64,000 bases of DNA from Cruorifilaria tuberocauda (lineage: Eukaryota > Nematoda > Chromadorea > Rhabditida > Onchocercidae): positions 1 through 64,000 of the forward strand of contig JABVXU010000226.1 in NCBI GenBank assembly GCA_013365365.1. The letters are read 5' to 3'. Below the pieces are notes generated by a model. The model worked only from the letters and a program-made list of their open reading frames with translations, made no database searches and was not told the DNA's origin. Of this stretch, positions 11,484 through 24,385 are shown in pieces (the first letter of the stretch is position 1; each line of letters starts with the position of its first letter). The position numbers were made by a program, and so were the translations under genes.

Positions 11484-13295
11484 TATAGATTAAAAAATAT
11501 TCTAAATTTTATTTCTTGAATTAGTAGCAGGAAGAGTTAGTTTTGTTTGCCTTTATTCTTTACCTTTCTTCCTTGCCTTCGTGCCAAATTAATAGTATCT
11601 GTTTGACATATTAACTTTGATTGAATTAATTAAGGAACTTGTAAAAAAATCGTGATTTCAACACTGAATAGTAATTTCTGTAGTTTCAGTCATTCAGCGT
11701 TTCTGAAAACATTTTTAACCTATTTGGAAGTACATATTTGTGCGACATGTTTTTCATTCTTCATTAGGTATATGCAAAAAGACATCGATTATTCATTTTC
11801 AATACCGAGTAATTATATGGTGCATTCATATGTCTATATTTTTTATAGAATTTATTATAATTTCCTTATACTGTAAATATATAATTAAAATTTTCTTATA
11901 ATGTAAATTGTTTTTTAATATGTTATATGCCAGAAATTATAAATTCAAACATTAATCAAGAACTGAGATAAATTTGACGAGGATGTGGAAATTTCTGGAA
12001 AATTTTGTGTTTTTTCTTACTGTTTCTGTTGTACATAGTAATAATAATGATAGCATAGTTTTGTGCTAAACTATTGTTTCATGCTCTCAATTTTTTTTAA
12101 GTTGCCTGATTTCCTTTTTCCGAACAATAATTGTATTCCTTTAGGTATGATATTGTATTGTATTATATTTATAGGAAAGAGGAAACAAATTTTCATTAAT
12201 TTTTTTAATTGGATTTTTTATGGCGAAAGATCACGGTATAGAATACACTTTCCAAAAACATTTCTACATTAAACTTTAGTCTCTCTTAATCACAGTCATT
12301 AATTTGAGCGACACGAAAATAACCCGAAAACATAGAATGAGAATGTATGAGTAGATGTCAGTGCGATGCGTAATTCGAGATGTTCCTGGATATAAAGAGA
12401 ATGGGTTATGAAAACTTCGTTACATCATTAACGACGAAAAATGAACATTGATTTTTTACTTAAGAAGATCGGGTAAATTAAGGGATTCTTCTATTTTCTC
12501 ATTAAGTAGTAGCGTAAATCAATTTTATTCGCAAAGAATAAGAAAATTTTTTAGTTGTATTTCTACCTTTACTTATTCGCATCTAAAAATGATTTATTGT
12601 AACATAATTCTTATATTCTAGTTTAGATGTTTTTTTTCTTTTGTTCCTGTGGTTTTTACTTTAATATCAATGTATTGAATGCTGTAAAAACACATCATGG
12701 TATCATAACTTTTATTCTCCACAGGTTATAAATGAAGGAAGATATACTTCCTCAGATTTCTGTTTTTAAAAATGATCTGAATAGGAAGGATGAGCTGTAA
12801 AAGGGATCAAGTCCTGAGATCCGTGAATTGAGAGATTAATTGATACAGTTTAATATCATCTACATATTGGTTGCTAGATTCCGAAGCTGCTTTAAGGAAG
12901 AGAACTTCTATACTGATAGATCACTTACTCTTGGTATTGGTGAATGGGGAAAAAATGACGGAGAATTTAGAATTATTTATACTTTATAAAAGTATAATAT
13001 AATTACGGAACGTTGGGTAGATATTAAATAGTGAGGCAATAGTAACTGGGATTCCAGATTTCCTTCACTAATTAATTTAGGTTTTATTTTATTAAATAAC
13101 GGGAATATGCAGTTGGATGTATTGGATTTGAATATTTTAGCAATTTCTAATAGTTCATATTTTCCTAGCTGATCATACTTTATTGAAGACATCGGTATTT
13201 AAGCAATATTTCATATTAAGTCAATATCTATTGTGGCAATTTTTGAATTATATATTAATTTAAAGCGAATGGTTCGCAATTTCTTCTTTGTAGAT
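11484..13295. other. Intergenic, no gene recognised
   Basis: AT-rich DNA downstream of the R3HDM4-like gene. The short plus-strand frames at 11652-11876 and 12063-12272 are Phe/Ile/Tyr-rich translations of AT-rich DNA and do not look coding. An imperfect repeat (TTTCCTTATACTGTAAAT and a variant) lies at about 11860-11910. Confidence 0.5.
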
Positions 13296-13918
13296 AGTGA
13301 AACTTGGTTAGATGAGGGCACAAGAGAAATTTATTAATATTTTTTCGTTGTTACATTCATACTTTATTTGTGGCAAGTGAAATTGCTTTGATTAATTGTC
13401 ATTTTTTTTAACTTTTGTTTTTGATTGATAGTGGAAAAAATTTGTCGGTTAGTTTTCTCGATCTTAAAAGATGATGATCCTTCTAAAAAAATCACCTGAT
13501 ATCTCATATAATATGCTCTTATGTGCTTTTAGGTGCAATAGGGAACTATTTAGCAATTGAGTTATTTACAAAAAAAGTAAGTATTTAATCAGTGTAAAAA
13601 ATATTCAAGGTTGAACAAAATATCAGAGACAACATGTGGTGTCATCTATTGCTGGATAAGCTGAATGTGATAGAAAGTACTCGTATTCATTCCAAAATGA
13701 TTGTGGAAGAATGGATTTTACAGCTTGATGATACGAACTTAAAACAGGTGAATCAGAATGATGATAAATCTAAAATAGCAATAAATTGATTTCTACGTCT
13801 CTTTTCCTATCATATCAGTGAGGACTATTGCATTAATGCTATCATGGTCTTAGTGTTGATGAAGATTTCGCTGGAATTGAATGAGTGCATTAGTGGAGCA
13901 GTTGCTGTTCAATAAATA
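13296..13918 (+). pseudogene. Possible decayed or cryptic multi-exon gene
   Basis: Several short segments look coding on the plus strand and some have splice signals: SETWLDEGTREIY after TTTGTAG near 13296; EKICRLVFSILKDDDPSKK near 13436-13490; AIGNYLAIELFTKK between an acceptor at 13533 and a GTAAGT donor at 13577; a 46-codon segment at about 13610-13747 containing NMWCHLLLDKLNVIESTRIH, after ATTCAAG and ending at CAG/GTGAAT; and DYCINAIMVLVLMKISLELN to a stop near 13918. Only the third and fourth pieces join in phase. The second has a stop and no usable donor. I do not recognise the protein. It may be a relic, or a real gene whose other exons I could not place. Confidence 0.35.
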
Positions 13919-14083
13919 ATGATATAGTTAGGAATGTTGAGCAGGTTTTGGTGTTTGTATTCAGAGGACAGGTTAGTTAAGCGCTCGTCTGAAGAAGAAG
14001 TGAAAGGAAAATAAATCGGTAGAATAAATTACTTGACAGATTAGATTTCTTGTGGAGTATGTAAGTCTCTTTCAATTTCTAGA

Positions 14084-14110
14084 GATGATGATGATGATGA
14101 CGATGTGATG
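14084..14110. repeat. (GAT)n trinucleotide repeat
   Basis: Run of GAT units with a GAC and a GTG interruption, upstream of the carnitine palmitoyltransferase gene. Confidence 0.85.
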
Positions 14111-14802
14111 AAACGAAGTATTTCGACCTATTTTCCTCCGCTCTTTCCACCAATTACTACCACAGCGATCTGGTCAATGATGTAATGGATTATGGTGTGC
14201 TGTTATGAGGAGTACATCTGGTACGTTGAGTTGTTTTTTGGACTTTGCACTTTGTACTCCGTTCAGCAACTCGATCAAGAGCTCTTCCCTATTTTAATAA
14301 GTGGTAACTACTGCGTAGCCTGTAATAGCATTTCTATCATACCACTGATATTTTGTGATACTTTAATTTGTTTTAATGTCAGTTCGTACACTTATTGCTT
14401 CTGTTTATTATCAATTTTCAATTTAGCTTTTTTTAGTTTAGTTTAGCTAGTTTAAAACTTTTTTTTGGACTCTTGTTATGCATAATGACTTCTTCTTATA
14501 TTCACACTGTGAAATAGAGCTTTTTACCCTAATAAGTACTTGCAACATCAACCCATATCATTGGATTGATTTTGAATTTCTGTTCTGAATTCTAATTCAT
14601 GAGTTACCTTAAAGTCAACTGAGCTTAAGAATCTTGTCCAGTGTAAGTCCATATCATACTCAAAATATCACAAGCATTGTTGATTCTCATAATGATAATG
14701 GATAAAATTCATAAAAAGGGAATTTTAATGACGATATAAGAAATTAATGTGTCACTGAATCATTCACAGTTTGTGGTGAATTTCGCGGATTTAAAACTAA
14801 GG

Positions 14803-17800
14803 ATGGCAGAAGCGCACAGTATTGCGGCGCTGTCAGTTTCATTAACGCATGATGGTATATCAGTATCTTACGATCAAGAATTGCTTAATGAAATTTTACA
14901 TTCATTTTTTCGAGCTTACAAGAAACGCGTTGCGCGTTTCAAGGTATACGAATTTTATACGAGTTGAAAAATTTCGTTTCTTTTGAAATTAAAACAAATT
15001 CCCGCTAAAACGGCAAAACAGTTGACAGTTTTATTTGCATAAACAAATGGCAACATGTATAACGTACTGACTAAGAACATTAACACATCTGAAAGGAAGA
15101 AAAGTTTATTTCTTCTTTACTGCAAATGCGTTTTTTATTTAGAAAGTAATAACAAGAGCACCGTCATAAATCTTATTCACAGGAATTTTGAAAGTAATTC
15201 TTTCATATAACTAGTTAATTATCCGTTTTTACCGTTCTTCCTACTTCTCTTTAATGTTTTTTGTCTCGTTTTTCATGAAAGATGAAAGAGTTACTTATTG
15301 CAGAATAATTTCTATAATGGTATTTTCCCAGCAAATGCTTACACTATGTGTGTAGTTTTGTTTATAGTTACGTCCTTATCGGCGTTTCATCGTGATTTTT
15401 CATTTGGTATTCTGTATTTACTGCGGCATTATATCTTCGGCTCATTTTTTGGGTAATTTTTTTCTTTTAACTCTTACTTCTTTTGCATCTTTTGAAATGG
15501 CGTTATGAAAGCTGCGCTTTCGCTGTTTTTTACTTAATTTTTGCTGAATATCGCATTAACCGTATCGATCTATCTTAGAATATGGTATGTTTTTCCACGA
15601 ATATCAGGAAAAATAAGTCTAAAATAGCTGATCTCATTATGTAAACTAGATAGATTCGCTTTTTTCTTCCTGTTTTTTAGAATATTTAATTTTTCAAAAT
15701 ATGTTTTTATTTTTAATTTTTCAGGAATGGAATATTTTCCCAAATACTTTCACTTATGCTATATAGTATTTTTGTATGGTTCGTGATAATCCAAGTCATC
15801 CGCTTAAGTCTCAAATGTTTTTTGCTCTATAAAGGTTGGATGTTTGAGACTCCACATTTGCACTCACCTTCAAAAATATCAAAGCTGTGGTTGGTAAGCT
15901 AATGTTTTGCATCTGCCTTGCAATTTTTTTGTTCAATCAAATACAAATGTTTTCCATTTTTAGGCCGTTTTAAATCTGTTATCAAAAAATGGTTTGATGT
16001 TACATTCGTTTCAAGGAGCTTTGCCACATTTGCCATTGCCACGATTAAACAATACTCTTGATAAGGTTAGCATCAACATATTCCTCATGCTTGCCATAAA
16101 TGTTTTATTATCCATTAACGATCATGTTCTTTGTATTTAGGAAAATCGTCATGATTACAGGCTTAAATTGTTTTGTTTAAAAGTGTTATTTGAAAAGCTA
16201 AATTAAAATTATAGAAAATTTCAGCACCTTCATACGATGCGTCCTGTATGTACGGATAAAGAATATGGTGAATTAGTTCAACTTACAGAAGAATTTCGTA
16301 ATGGAGTGGGGCGACATTTGCAGTGGTACCTAATTATTAAATCCTTCCTTTCGATCAATTATGTTGCAGACTGGTGGGAAGAATTTGTTTATTTGCGGCA
16401 GCGTTCACCGATAATGATTAATAGGTTGGTTTTTTATTCAGCTTGTATTGCAAGATATGTTTGGCTGATTTTTTTTTTGATAAATTTTTTCAGCAATTAC
16501 TATGGTATGGACTCAATCGTAGCACATACAACTTATAATCAAGCCGCTCGTGCTGCTGTAGTAACTTGGGCGGCACTTTTATTCCGGCGAATGATAGAAC
16601 GACAGGAAATAAAACCAGTCAGCTTTCTAAACAAGATCTTTTAAATTTTAAAAGAAATACCGTATAGTATGAATGATTGATGACGAGATTGTGTTGGTAT
16701 GACAGAATTATTTATGAAGTTTCTGTATTTTATTCGCATAAAGTAAACAATGAGTTGAAAATTGTCAACTGTCCAGAAATCAAACCATCTTTTTCGAGTA
16801 AAAAATTTTATACTTGCAGTTTTCGTTCTTATCACAGTATAAAATACCGCTTTGTACCTCTCAGTATGAACGATTGTTCAACAGTTGTCGCGTACCATAT
16901 TTAGAAAAGGATAGGTTCTATCACTGGAGTGATGCAAAACACATTGCAGTATATTGCAATGGTCGCTGGTTTCGTCTTGCCATTCATAATGGGAAAAGGT
17001 TAATTCCTAACTAAGTTATTAAATTTTTCCTAGGTATATTTTTATTGCAAACGTTTTACTATAAAAAAGTAAATAATATTAGTTTAGAAGAAAAAAAAGT
17101 ATAATGCAAAAAATTCAAGGCGAAGGAACTACAGAGTTCTTGTCAAACATTTTAGACCATTAGGCGTTTCATATTTTATTTCTTGGAAACGAGATAAGAG
17201 GTTTCAAACGACATCTATGAAATTTTAGACAGATTCTTAGAATTAAAAATCGGCCTGGCCTTTTAAATGTTTGACGCTGTATATTATTATTCACTATTTT
17301 TTCTTCTGTTCAAGAACGGCATTACTGACAACTGGAATAAGCAGTATATCTTGTTCTATGTTTCACTTTATTGTAAATTATTAGCATCAAATAACCATGC
17401 TTTGCCAGTGGCTCCATCTTCAAATAACTAAATGATCATTAATTAATCATTGACTTTACCTATTTTATGTCTAGATAATTATTTTTGCAATTGGTTTCAC
17501 CTGGCCTTTGTCTACATATCGAATGTTTTTGTGACTTCTTTGTTCCACTACTACCAATTGTCTATTACATCCAATTCTCACCGAACTTATAATGAGGAGG
17601 TATATGTAGTGTAAGTTCTATTATTAATCGTCAATCGAACTATCCACCTCAACCCTCAACGAGCAGTCCCGTCACTTGAATTCTTCTAAGCCATTACCCC
17701 AACAAGCAGTCCAAAATTATCTTTCTGGATCAAAAGTAAGAAAGAACAACCAAACGTTCGATCCAATTGACTATATTTTCTTATAATCGTATTGCGTCTC

Positions 17801-20800
17801 CATCCAATAAAACTTTTCACTACTATTCGATTTTGCACACTGAACTATATCTCAGAAGCGCTCCCACAAAGAAAGCGTGAATAATAATTACTTCAGTTGC
17901 TCACAAGTAGCTTGGTTGTCACTCATTTTTCTTTTGCAGATTGTATGAGCCATGCGAATTACAGAAAGGTTTTGAAGCAATATTGAATGAGAAAGTCAAC
18001 TCAGATGCTGAAGAAAGTTACATCGCAGCTTTAACAGCCGGTGATCGAGATACATGGGCACATGCACGCAAGAATTATTTTGCTTCTGGAATCAATCAGC
18101 TTTCATTACACGCAATTGAAAAGGCTGCATTTGCAGTTATACTGGATGACCATGAAGTTTCCTATGACTCCGTACGTTGCTCTTCTTTTCTTTTAATAAA
18201 AGCTTAGTGTTATTTTTACATTATAGAAATCTTAGTTTATTTTTACATTATTCTGAAGCCAATGTTTTTAGAAGCACCATTAATTATCATGAAACTGATT
18301 TTATTGTAAAATTAATGACTAAATTTAGAACGATTCTTCGAAATTGGATTATTGGGCTAGCAGTCTATTGCATGGTAGTGGATGTGATCGTTGGTTCGAT
18401 AAGTCGTTCAATCTTATTATTTTTAAAAATGGGCGTTGTGGTATCAATGCTGAACATTCTTGGTTTTTTTTGTCTCGCTTATTCAAATCTCTAAATTTGA
18501 ATCGGATCCTACCGTTTCTTACATTTTTGGTTGTAAGCAACCGAAAAAACATTTCAAAATTATTTTTAATCCCAAGTTTTACTATCAAAGAATGCGCAGA
18601 AAACATTGGGTGATATAGTCATATAACATTTTTATTATCTCTGTTATCTTTCTCGTAAAGTCATTAGTGAAAATTATATGGACATCATTGTTTCTTTATA
18701 AATCCATATGTTAATTGTTTCTAAGCCTGCTCGTTTTCCATAGTATGGTCTTTATCCATTTTTTCTCTTCTCAATAAGTTTTCATGTTAGTTTAAAGGAC
18801 TAGATTAAAATAACCGTTTCATTTTCAGTTAATGATTTTTTAATTTTTTGGAAATGATTTTTGTTGAAGTTATTATCGAATAACTAAAAATCATTTTTAG
18901 TCTCTAAATTATAAGATTCTTTGATTCAGTCAGTTTCTTATAGATGCTAATGCTACGAACTGCTCATTCAAGAACTATTCATTTATTACGATTATTTCTA
19001 TGTGATTTTTATATTACTAATAATTTTTAAAGAACTATACAATTATTGCACAGAAATCAACCGTTCTTATAAATGTAATGGAATGCTTTAGGGGTGACGC
19101 ATCAGTGGTGGCTCACTTAATGGAATTTTGTGCTATAAAAACAATTTGTGAAAATAATTATGATGAAAATGGGAATACACGTGGAAAAATTGGATTGATT
19201 CCGAAACATGACCGACTTCGATGGCATATTACTCCTGAATTAAATGTGATTTGTTTTCTTATTTTAGTTAATCTTTAGTTCGTTTAGTATTATTATTTTT
19301 TACTATTATTTTATTTATTAGTTTTTATTATTTCAATTATCACTTCTGACTTATTATTATTAGCAAAAATTTTTTTCTTTAAATATTATGTAAATCTTTA
19401 CGAAAAGTAACATTTCGGCTTAAGTATTTACTTTTAACCACTAAAATCTAGAAACTCAATTCTTTTGTATGTACCAAGCAGACCCTTGATTTCGTTCAGT
19501 ATTAGCGAATAATACGCTGGGATCATTTCATCACATTGAATAATTTGAGAATCAAGTGTAAGGAATTCCCAAGTTTGGCTTATATATATATTGAGAGGTT
19601 AAGGAATTTTCAAAGCTCTTTGGAATGGTTTTACATTTGTTCATTCCAGACCGTAATAATGAGATCTTTTCAAACAGCGCGTGCCTTAATTGATGATGTA
19701 GAAATGGCTCTGTTAGTCTGGACTAAATATGGTAAAGGCCTTATAAAAAAATTTCGCGTATCACCAGATGGCTTTCTTCAGTGTGTTCTACAACTGGCTT
19801 TCTATCGTGTAAGTTCTTCAAAAAAATTATTCCAGTTTATTAAACTGAGAGCTTTTATAAATTAATCTTTTTCTTTTTTATGACACGATAGCTACATTAG
19901 CCTGTAGATATAGGAGAGTGCCTTTTTTCATTTTATGCTTCAAATTTCTTATTCTCAATACTTTGGAATTGAACCTTACTTGTCACCGGCTATACATATC
20001 TATGGATTTTTTTTTATTTTGCATAACTAGAATATCTATTCTGCTTAATTCATTTTTTCTCAAATATAGGATCTTTAGCCTACTTTCTTGTAAATAATTG
20101 TTCAGAATCAGAAAAAGTTTGCATTAACTTACGAAGCATCAACGACACGTTTATTCCGGGAAGGACGAACAGAAACTGTCCGATCATGTTCCACATATAG
20201 TTGCGACTTTGTTCATGCTATGCTCGATTCAAATCAAACTGTAAATTTATAGTTTGGTTTCATTTTCATTTTTTGCTTCAGGAATTTTACTGCCCTTTAT
20301 AATTTGATCATATTTCAATAAAAAAAATATTGACGCTGTTACTCAGATAACCTATTTGCAATTATTGGGAAGTTAAAGTTTATATAAACATGTTCAATAT
20401 TTTAGCATGAGGAGAGAATGAGATTGCTTCATATTGCCTGTAATTATCATCAAACAATGTATCGCGATGCGATGTGTGGTAAAGGAGTTGATCGGCATCT
20501 TTTCGCCTTGTAAATTTTTAAAATATCAGTATTCGATCGAGTGATTTAGTGCATTGCAACTTACGGGAATAGCGTGAATATAAATTTGACAAAACCCGCA
20601 CTATATGATAAAGATGTCGATTTTGCCAGTTGTGGAATAATTTTATTTAATACATCTATTGTCCAAAAAATTAGAAATTTTAATTAATTAATCTGAAACA
20701 TCTCAGTTCTAGCTGAAATAATTTGTATTTACTGAAGAAAAAGAACAATGATGATTTCTATATTTTTTATAGGTATATTGTCATGCGTTATCTAAAACTT

Positions 20801-21297
20801 AAATCGCCATTCCTAGAAAGAATATTCCCACCTACTTTTTTACTTTCTACGAGTCAAACACCAATGAATCAATGCGGAGAAGAAATGAAACATAGCAATC
20901 TGGACTTTCGTAAATTTGCCAGTGCTGGTGGTGGCTTCGGACCAGTAGCTGATAATGGTTATGGCGTTTCCTATATTATTGTTGGCGAAGATATGATTTC
21001 ATTTCATATTTCCTCGAAACGTTCAGCCGATAATACGGTATGTTTTGGTTTTTGGTAAGTAGTATTTTATACAGACTTCTAAAAAATCTCATTGTTCTCA
21101 TTATAAAGTATTTCCTCAGTGATCCTTTCTTTCTCAAATATTGTTTTTTTAGTAACATTTTTTACAGAAGAAAGAAGGTGATCTGTTTTCAGTTTCTCCG
21201 CTTCGATTTCATCTAATCTAATTTACAGAGTTCGGTAGGATTACGGGACGATATCATCAAAAGCCTTGAGGATATGAGTCTGCTTTTGCAAGGATAA
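14803..21297 (+). CDS. cpt1: Carnitine O-palmitoyltransferase 1 (EC 2.3.1.21)
   Basis: Transfers long-chain acyl groups from CoA to carnitine at the mitochondrial outer membrane, the gate for fatty-acid oxidation. Fifteen exons (14803-14943, 15304-15452, 15725-15893, 15964-16065, 16225-16424, 16494-16617, 16820-16998, 17940-18171, 18329-18462, 19092-19245, 19650-19808, 20106-20240, 20406-20509, 20773-21037, 21229-21297) join in phase to 771 residues; human CPT1 has about 773. The start MAEAH is the one used by vertebrate CPT1. Hydrophobic segments sit near residues 58-80 and 102-123. The choline/carnitine acyltransferase domain follows: [18 protein letters not shown], the catalytic His in NAEHSW (about residue 475), [19 protein letters not shown] and [17 protein letters not shown]. 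All family motifs are intact, so it is probably active. The longest intron (16999-17939) separates exons that are contiguous in the family. Confidence 0.96.
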
Positions 21298-21496
21298 GAA
21301 ATTACCAGAATTTTCAGAACTCTCCAATCATTCATTCAGTAACTCTGATGAACATTTGTGATAATGGATCAACGATTTTATTCTCTATTGTAAGACAGCT
21401 TTCAAGACATCTTTAATGTGTTTTCTCGCATATCATGACGAGGAATTGTATAGTGAATTGAGACCTTTTAGTTTCAATATTTTTCAAATTCTAGTG

Positions 21497-21560
21497 TTCT
21501 TATGTATTTATTTGTATCATTAAATAGGTTCTTATGTATTTATCTGTATCATTAAATATA
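21497..21560. repeat. 32-bp tandem duplication
   Basis: Two head-to-tail 32-base copies, both starting TTCTTATGTATTTAT, differing by a few bases, in the gap between carnitine palmitoyltransferase and ALKBH7. Confidence 0.9.
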
Positions 21561-21903
21561 TTCTTGAGACTACGTGTATCACCAGACGAGTTTGTGAATC
21601 ATTGTATACATATATTATTAATGAAAAAAGAATAATTCAGACAGGACAATTTTTGTATTTTGCATTACTATGATTTTATGAGTGAGCCTTTCTTTAGGAT
21701 CTAGTTATCAGTAATTTTTTCAATATTATATATCTATGTGTTATACATAAGCTGTTATACATCTATGATCCTAGTTGAGTACATCGCATCAAGTTCGTAT
21801 AATCGAATTTTCATACGTTAAATATTTATTGAGATAGAATATTAATTAAGTAATTGAAATCATATAATTTTTTTTGAAAGAGTTTCTGGATCGACATTTT
21901 TGG

Positions 21904-23460
21904 ATGCAATTAACCATTTTTCGGCGTTTGACAGCCAATTTCGTTCATTTCCATAACGATGCTTTATGGTCAAAAGATATGAAGAATGTATTACTCGAAT
22001 GTTGTACAGTTATTCCAAATTTTATCACGGAAAAAGAAGAAGCATCACTTCTGGATGAAATTAATCCGCACATGAAACGAATGCGCTATGAAAAATCGCA
22101 TTGGGATGATGTAATGCTTCTTTATCCCTTTTGAAATTTAGTCTATTGTCGATTCCCCAGATTCAGTTCGCAATTAAATTGTAATCCGATTTCAAGTCTC
22201 AAACTTTTTGAATCGGCAATTCATAATTCCAATTTAAATTAGTGCAAGTTTAACTCAGTTCACAATTCAGTTGTGCTTTTCCTTCTGTCTTTTAAATTTA
22301 CTGGCAATTTTCTAGAATTTTCTACCCGCGGCTTTTTGTAAATTGAAAGAATGGTTATTAAAAGTTAGTGAAATTACTGGTAAATGATATGAACATCATA
22401 ATATAAGTGTCATCAATTCACGTACTTCTCGAAGTTATAGCATCAATAGCCTATTACAGATTATACTTAAGATTTTATACTTAAGAAGTTATAAATGCTT
22501 CAATAGATACTATAATTATCAAAATTTGAGCTTATTAAATGAAATTCGCACTGAGGTCATCATAAGATCTAATTTTAAAAATTCAGGCTATTCATCTATA
22601 TCGTGAACGACAGCAGCTGAATTGGAGGGAGGGAAATGAAGCAATTCTTGACCGAATTCGAAAATATTCATTCAAAGAAGAAGAGAAACAACTTTTACTT
22701 GTACACATCCTCGATTTACACGAAGATGGTGTTATTAAACCTCATATTGATAGTGCTAGGGTATATTTTTTTTGTAATTCATTTTTATCCTTATGAAAAT
22801 ATGACGAAACATTATAGTAGAACACATTTTCGAAATATTTACCTTTTCGGTGCATGAAATGAAAAGTTGCTGGACTAATAATGGTCGGAGGTTCATTTCT
22901 TCATGCTTTTTTCAGTATTGTGGTGACATTATCACCGGTCTTTCATTGTTATCAGATGCTGTGATGCGCTTACGACACAAAGAGCAAAAAGACCTGCTTA
23001 TCGTTGATTTATTTTTACAACGGCGATGCCTTTACAGATTAGGGCAAGTTTTTCCATTTTAACAGTTTTAAATTTCTTTATCGTAAATATGTTTTTCAAA
23101 ATAAATCTTTCAAAAAAATTTTTCTAATTATTTTAAATAAATTTATCGCAAATATGTTTTCAAAATAAATTAATGATTCGATTATTTTAAAATGCAATAC
23201 AAGATTCATTAAGACTTATTTATAACTGGCTTATTAAATCGAACACGATTTGCAGGGAATTTAGTCGTTACGAATGTTATCACGAAGTGCTGGGTAAAGC
23301 AGAATCCTATTTCATGGGAACACCAGTTCCACGAAGCCGCCGCATATCAATAGTATTTCGTGATCTGCCACGCAATATACAACAAAATGAACTGCAAGCC
23401 ACCATCGATATTACGGAGAAAAGACAAATACTACAAAGTGATACCGAAAAAATAATTTAA
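21904..23460 (+). CDS. alkbh7: ALKBH7-like Fe(II)/2-oxoglutarate dioxygenase
   Basis: Homologue of ALKBH7, the mitochondrial AlkB-family protein tied to fat metabolism and programmed necrosis. Exons 21904-22110, 22587-22760, 22916-23043 and 23256-23460 give 237 residues (human 221). The iron-binding triad is present: His122 and Asp124 in KPHIDSAR, and His179 in YECYHEVLG. The 2-oxoglutarate-binding Arg lies in RSRRISIVFRDLP. CGDIITGLSLLSDAVMRL is the family's core strand. The N-terminus, MQLTIFRRLTANFVHFH, is basic and without acidic residues, which fits a mitochondrial presequence. Intron 3 must use a GC donor (GG/GCAAGT) to keep frame. The gene starts 606 bp after CPT1 on the same strand; both products act at mitochondria, but co-transcription is only a guess. 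Confidence 0.93.
23067..23170. repeat. Diverged tandem duplication in ALKBH7 intron 3
   Basis: Two copies of about 40 bases at 23067-23107 and 23131-23170, sharing AAATATG and CAAAATAAAT blocks with a period near 64. Confidence 0.75.
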
Positions 23461-24385
23461 TTATTATCACGCCAAACTCTATTTAGGAGATTTTCTTTAG
23501 GAAAATTTTGAGTCAAACCTTCATATTTTTCTTTTAAAAGAAAGAGCTCTTGATGATAGAGAAACTCTACAATGCGAAACCATCTGCTGGATGAATTGAC
23601 TATTGCATTTTCAAATTTAATCACATCGGAAAAATTGTATTTACAACGATACATTTACTTATCTTTAGTGTATATAGTAGTGGCCAAAGAAAAATTGAAC
23701 TTTGCATCTAGAAAATCACTCACCGACTAAGACTTATAATCATGGAGGAACTTAACATATACTTAAGAAAAAGACACCGCACTGAATCAGTACTGACGAC
23801 ATTATAATGCAGTTTTTTAAATAATACACAATTCAAAAATATATCAAATTTCCCACAACCCATAACAAATTTATTAAAACATTTTAAAGAGCAACTATAA
23901 TTACTACTTGATGAAAGTATATTAGGAAGAAATTCATGAATAAAACATATAAACGATAGCAAAAAGCAAGAACATCATTCCGAAATTTAATCCGGCTTCA
24001 CTGAAAATTTCTCTGGAGATCTCCAAATAAAAACTTGCAGTGAAAAATTTTCAAACCGCATCAGGGTGTTGAAGTCAAAAGCTCCAGAGTGTTCATTTTT
24101 TAACTCCTTTTTCACCTCTAATTATTATCTCAATTTTACCCTTTGAAGATTTGTAAATTTCACTTGTAAATTCAACATTCGCATATATTTCTCAATCTAT
24201 ATCAGATAAACGCTCACATTTCTATAAAAAAGATTCAGTTTCCTGCTGTCTTAGAAAATAAAAACAAATTAGAAGCAAACTTACGATCCAACTTTGCAAT
24301 ACTTGGTAGTTTTTAGAACATAATATTCCACAATGAAAAAAACTTGGCACAAAGAAAACAATATGAAATATCAAAACTTCCCGAT
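23461..24385. other. Convergent intergenic region
   Basis: Holds the 3' ends of ALKBH7 (+) and CHMP2A (-). The minus-strand frames at 23457-23654 and 23720-23962 show no domain or coding character. AATAAA-like sequences are common but, in DNA this AT-rich, cannot be trusted as poly(A) signals. Confidence 0.5.

Noticed and set aside
16677..17014. Overlapping plus-strand frames next to CPT1 exon 7
   Set aside because: Only the frame of 16820-16998 carries conserved CPT1 sequence ([14 protein letters not shown]); the others are extensions or shadows into introns.
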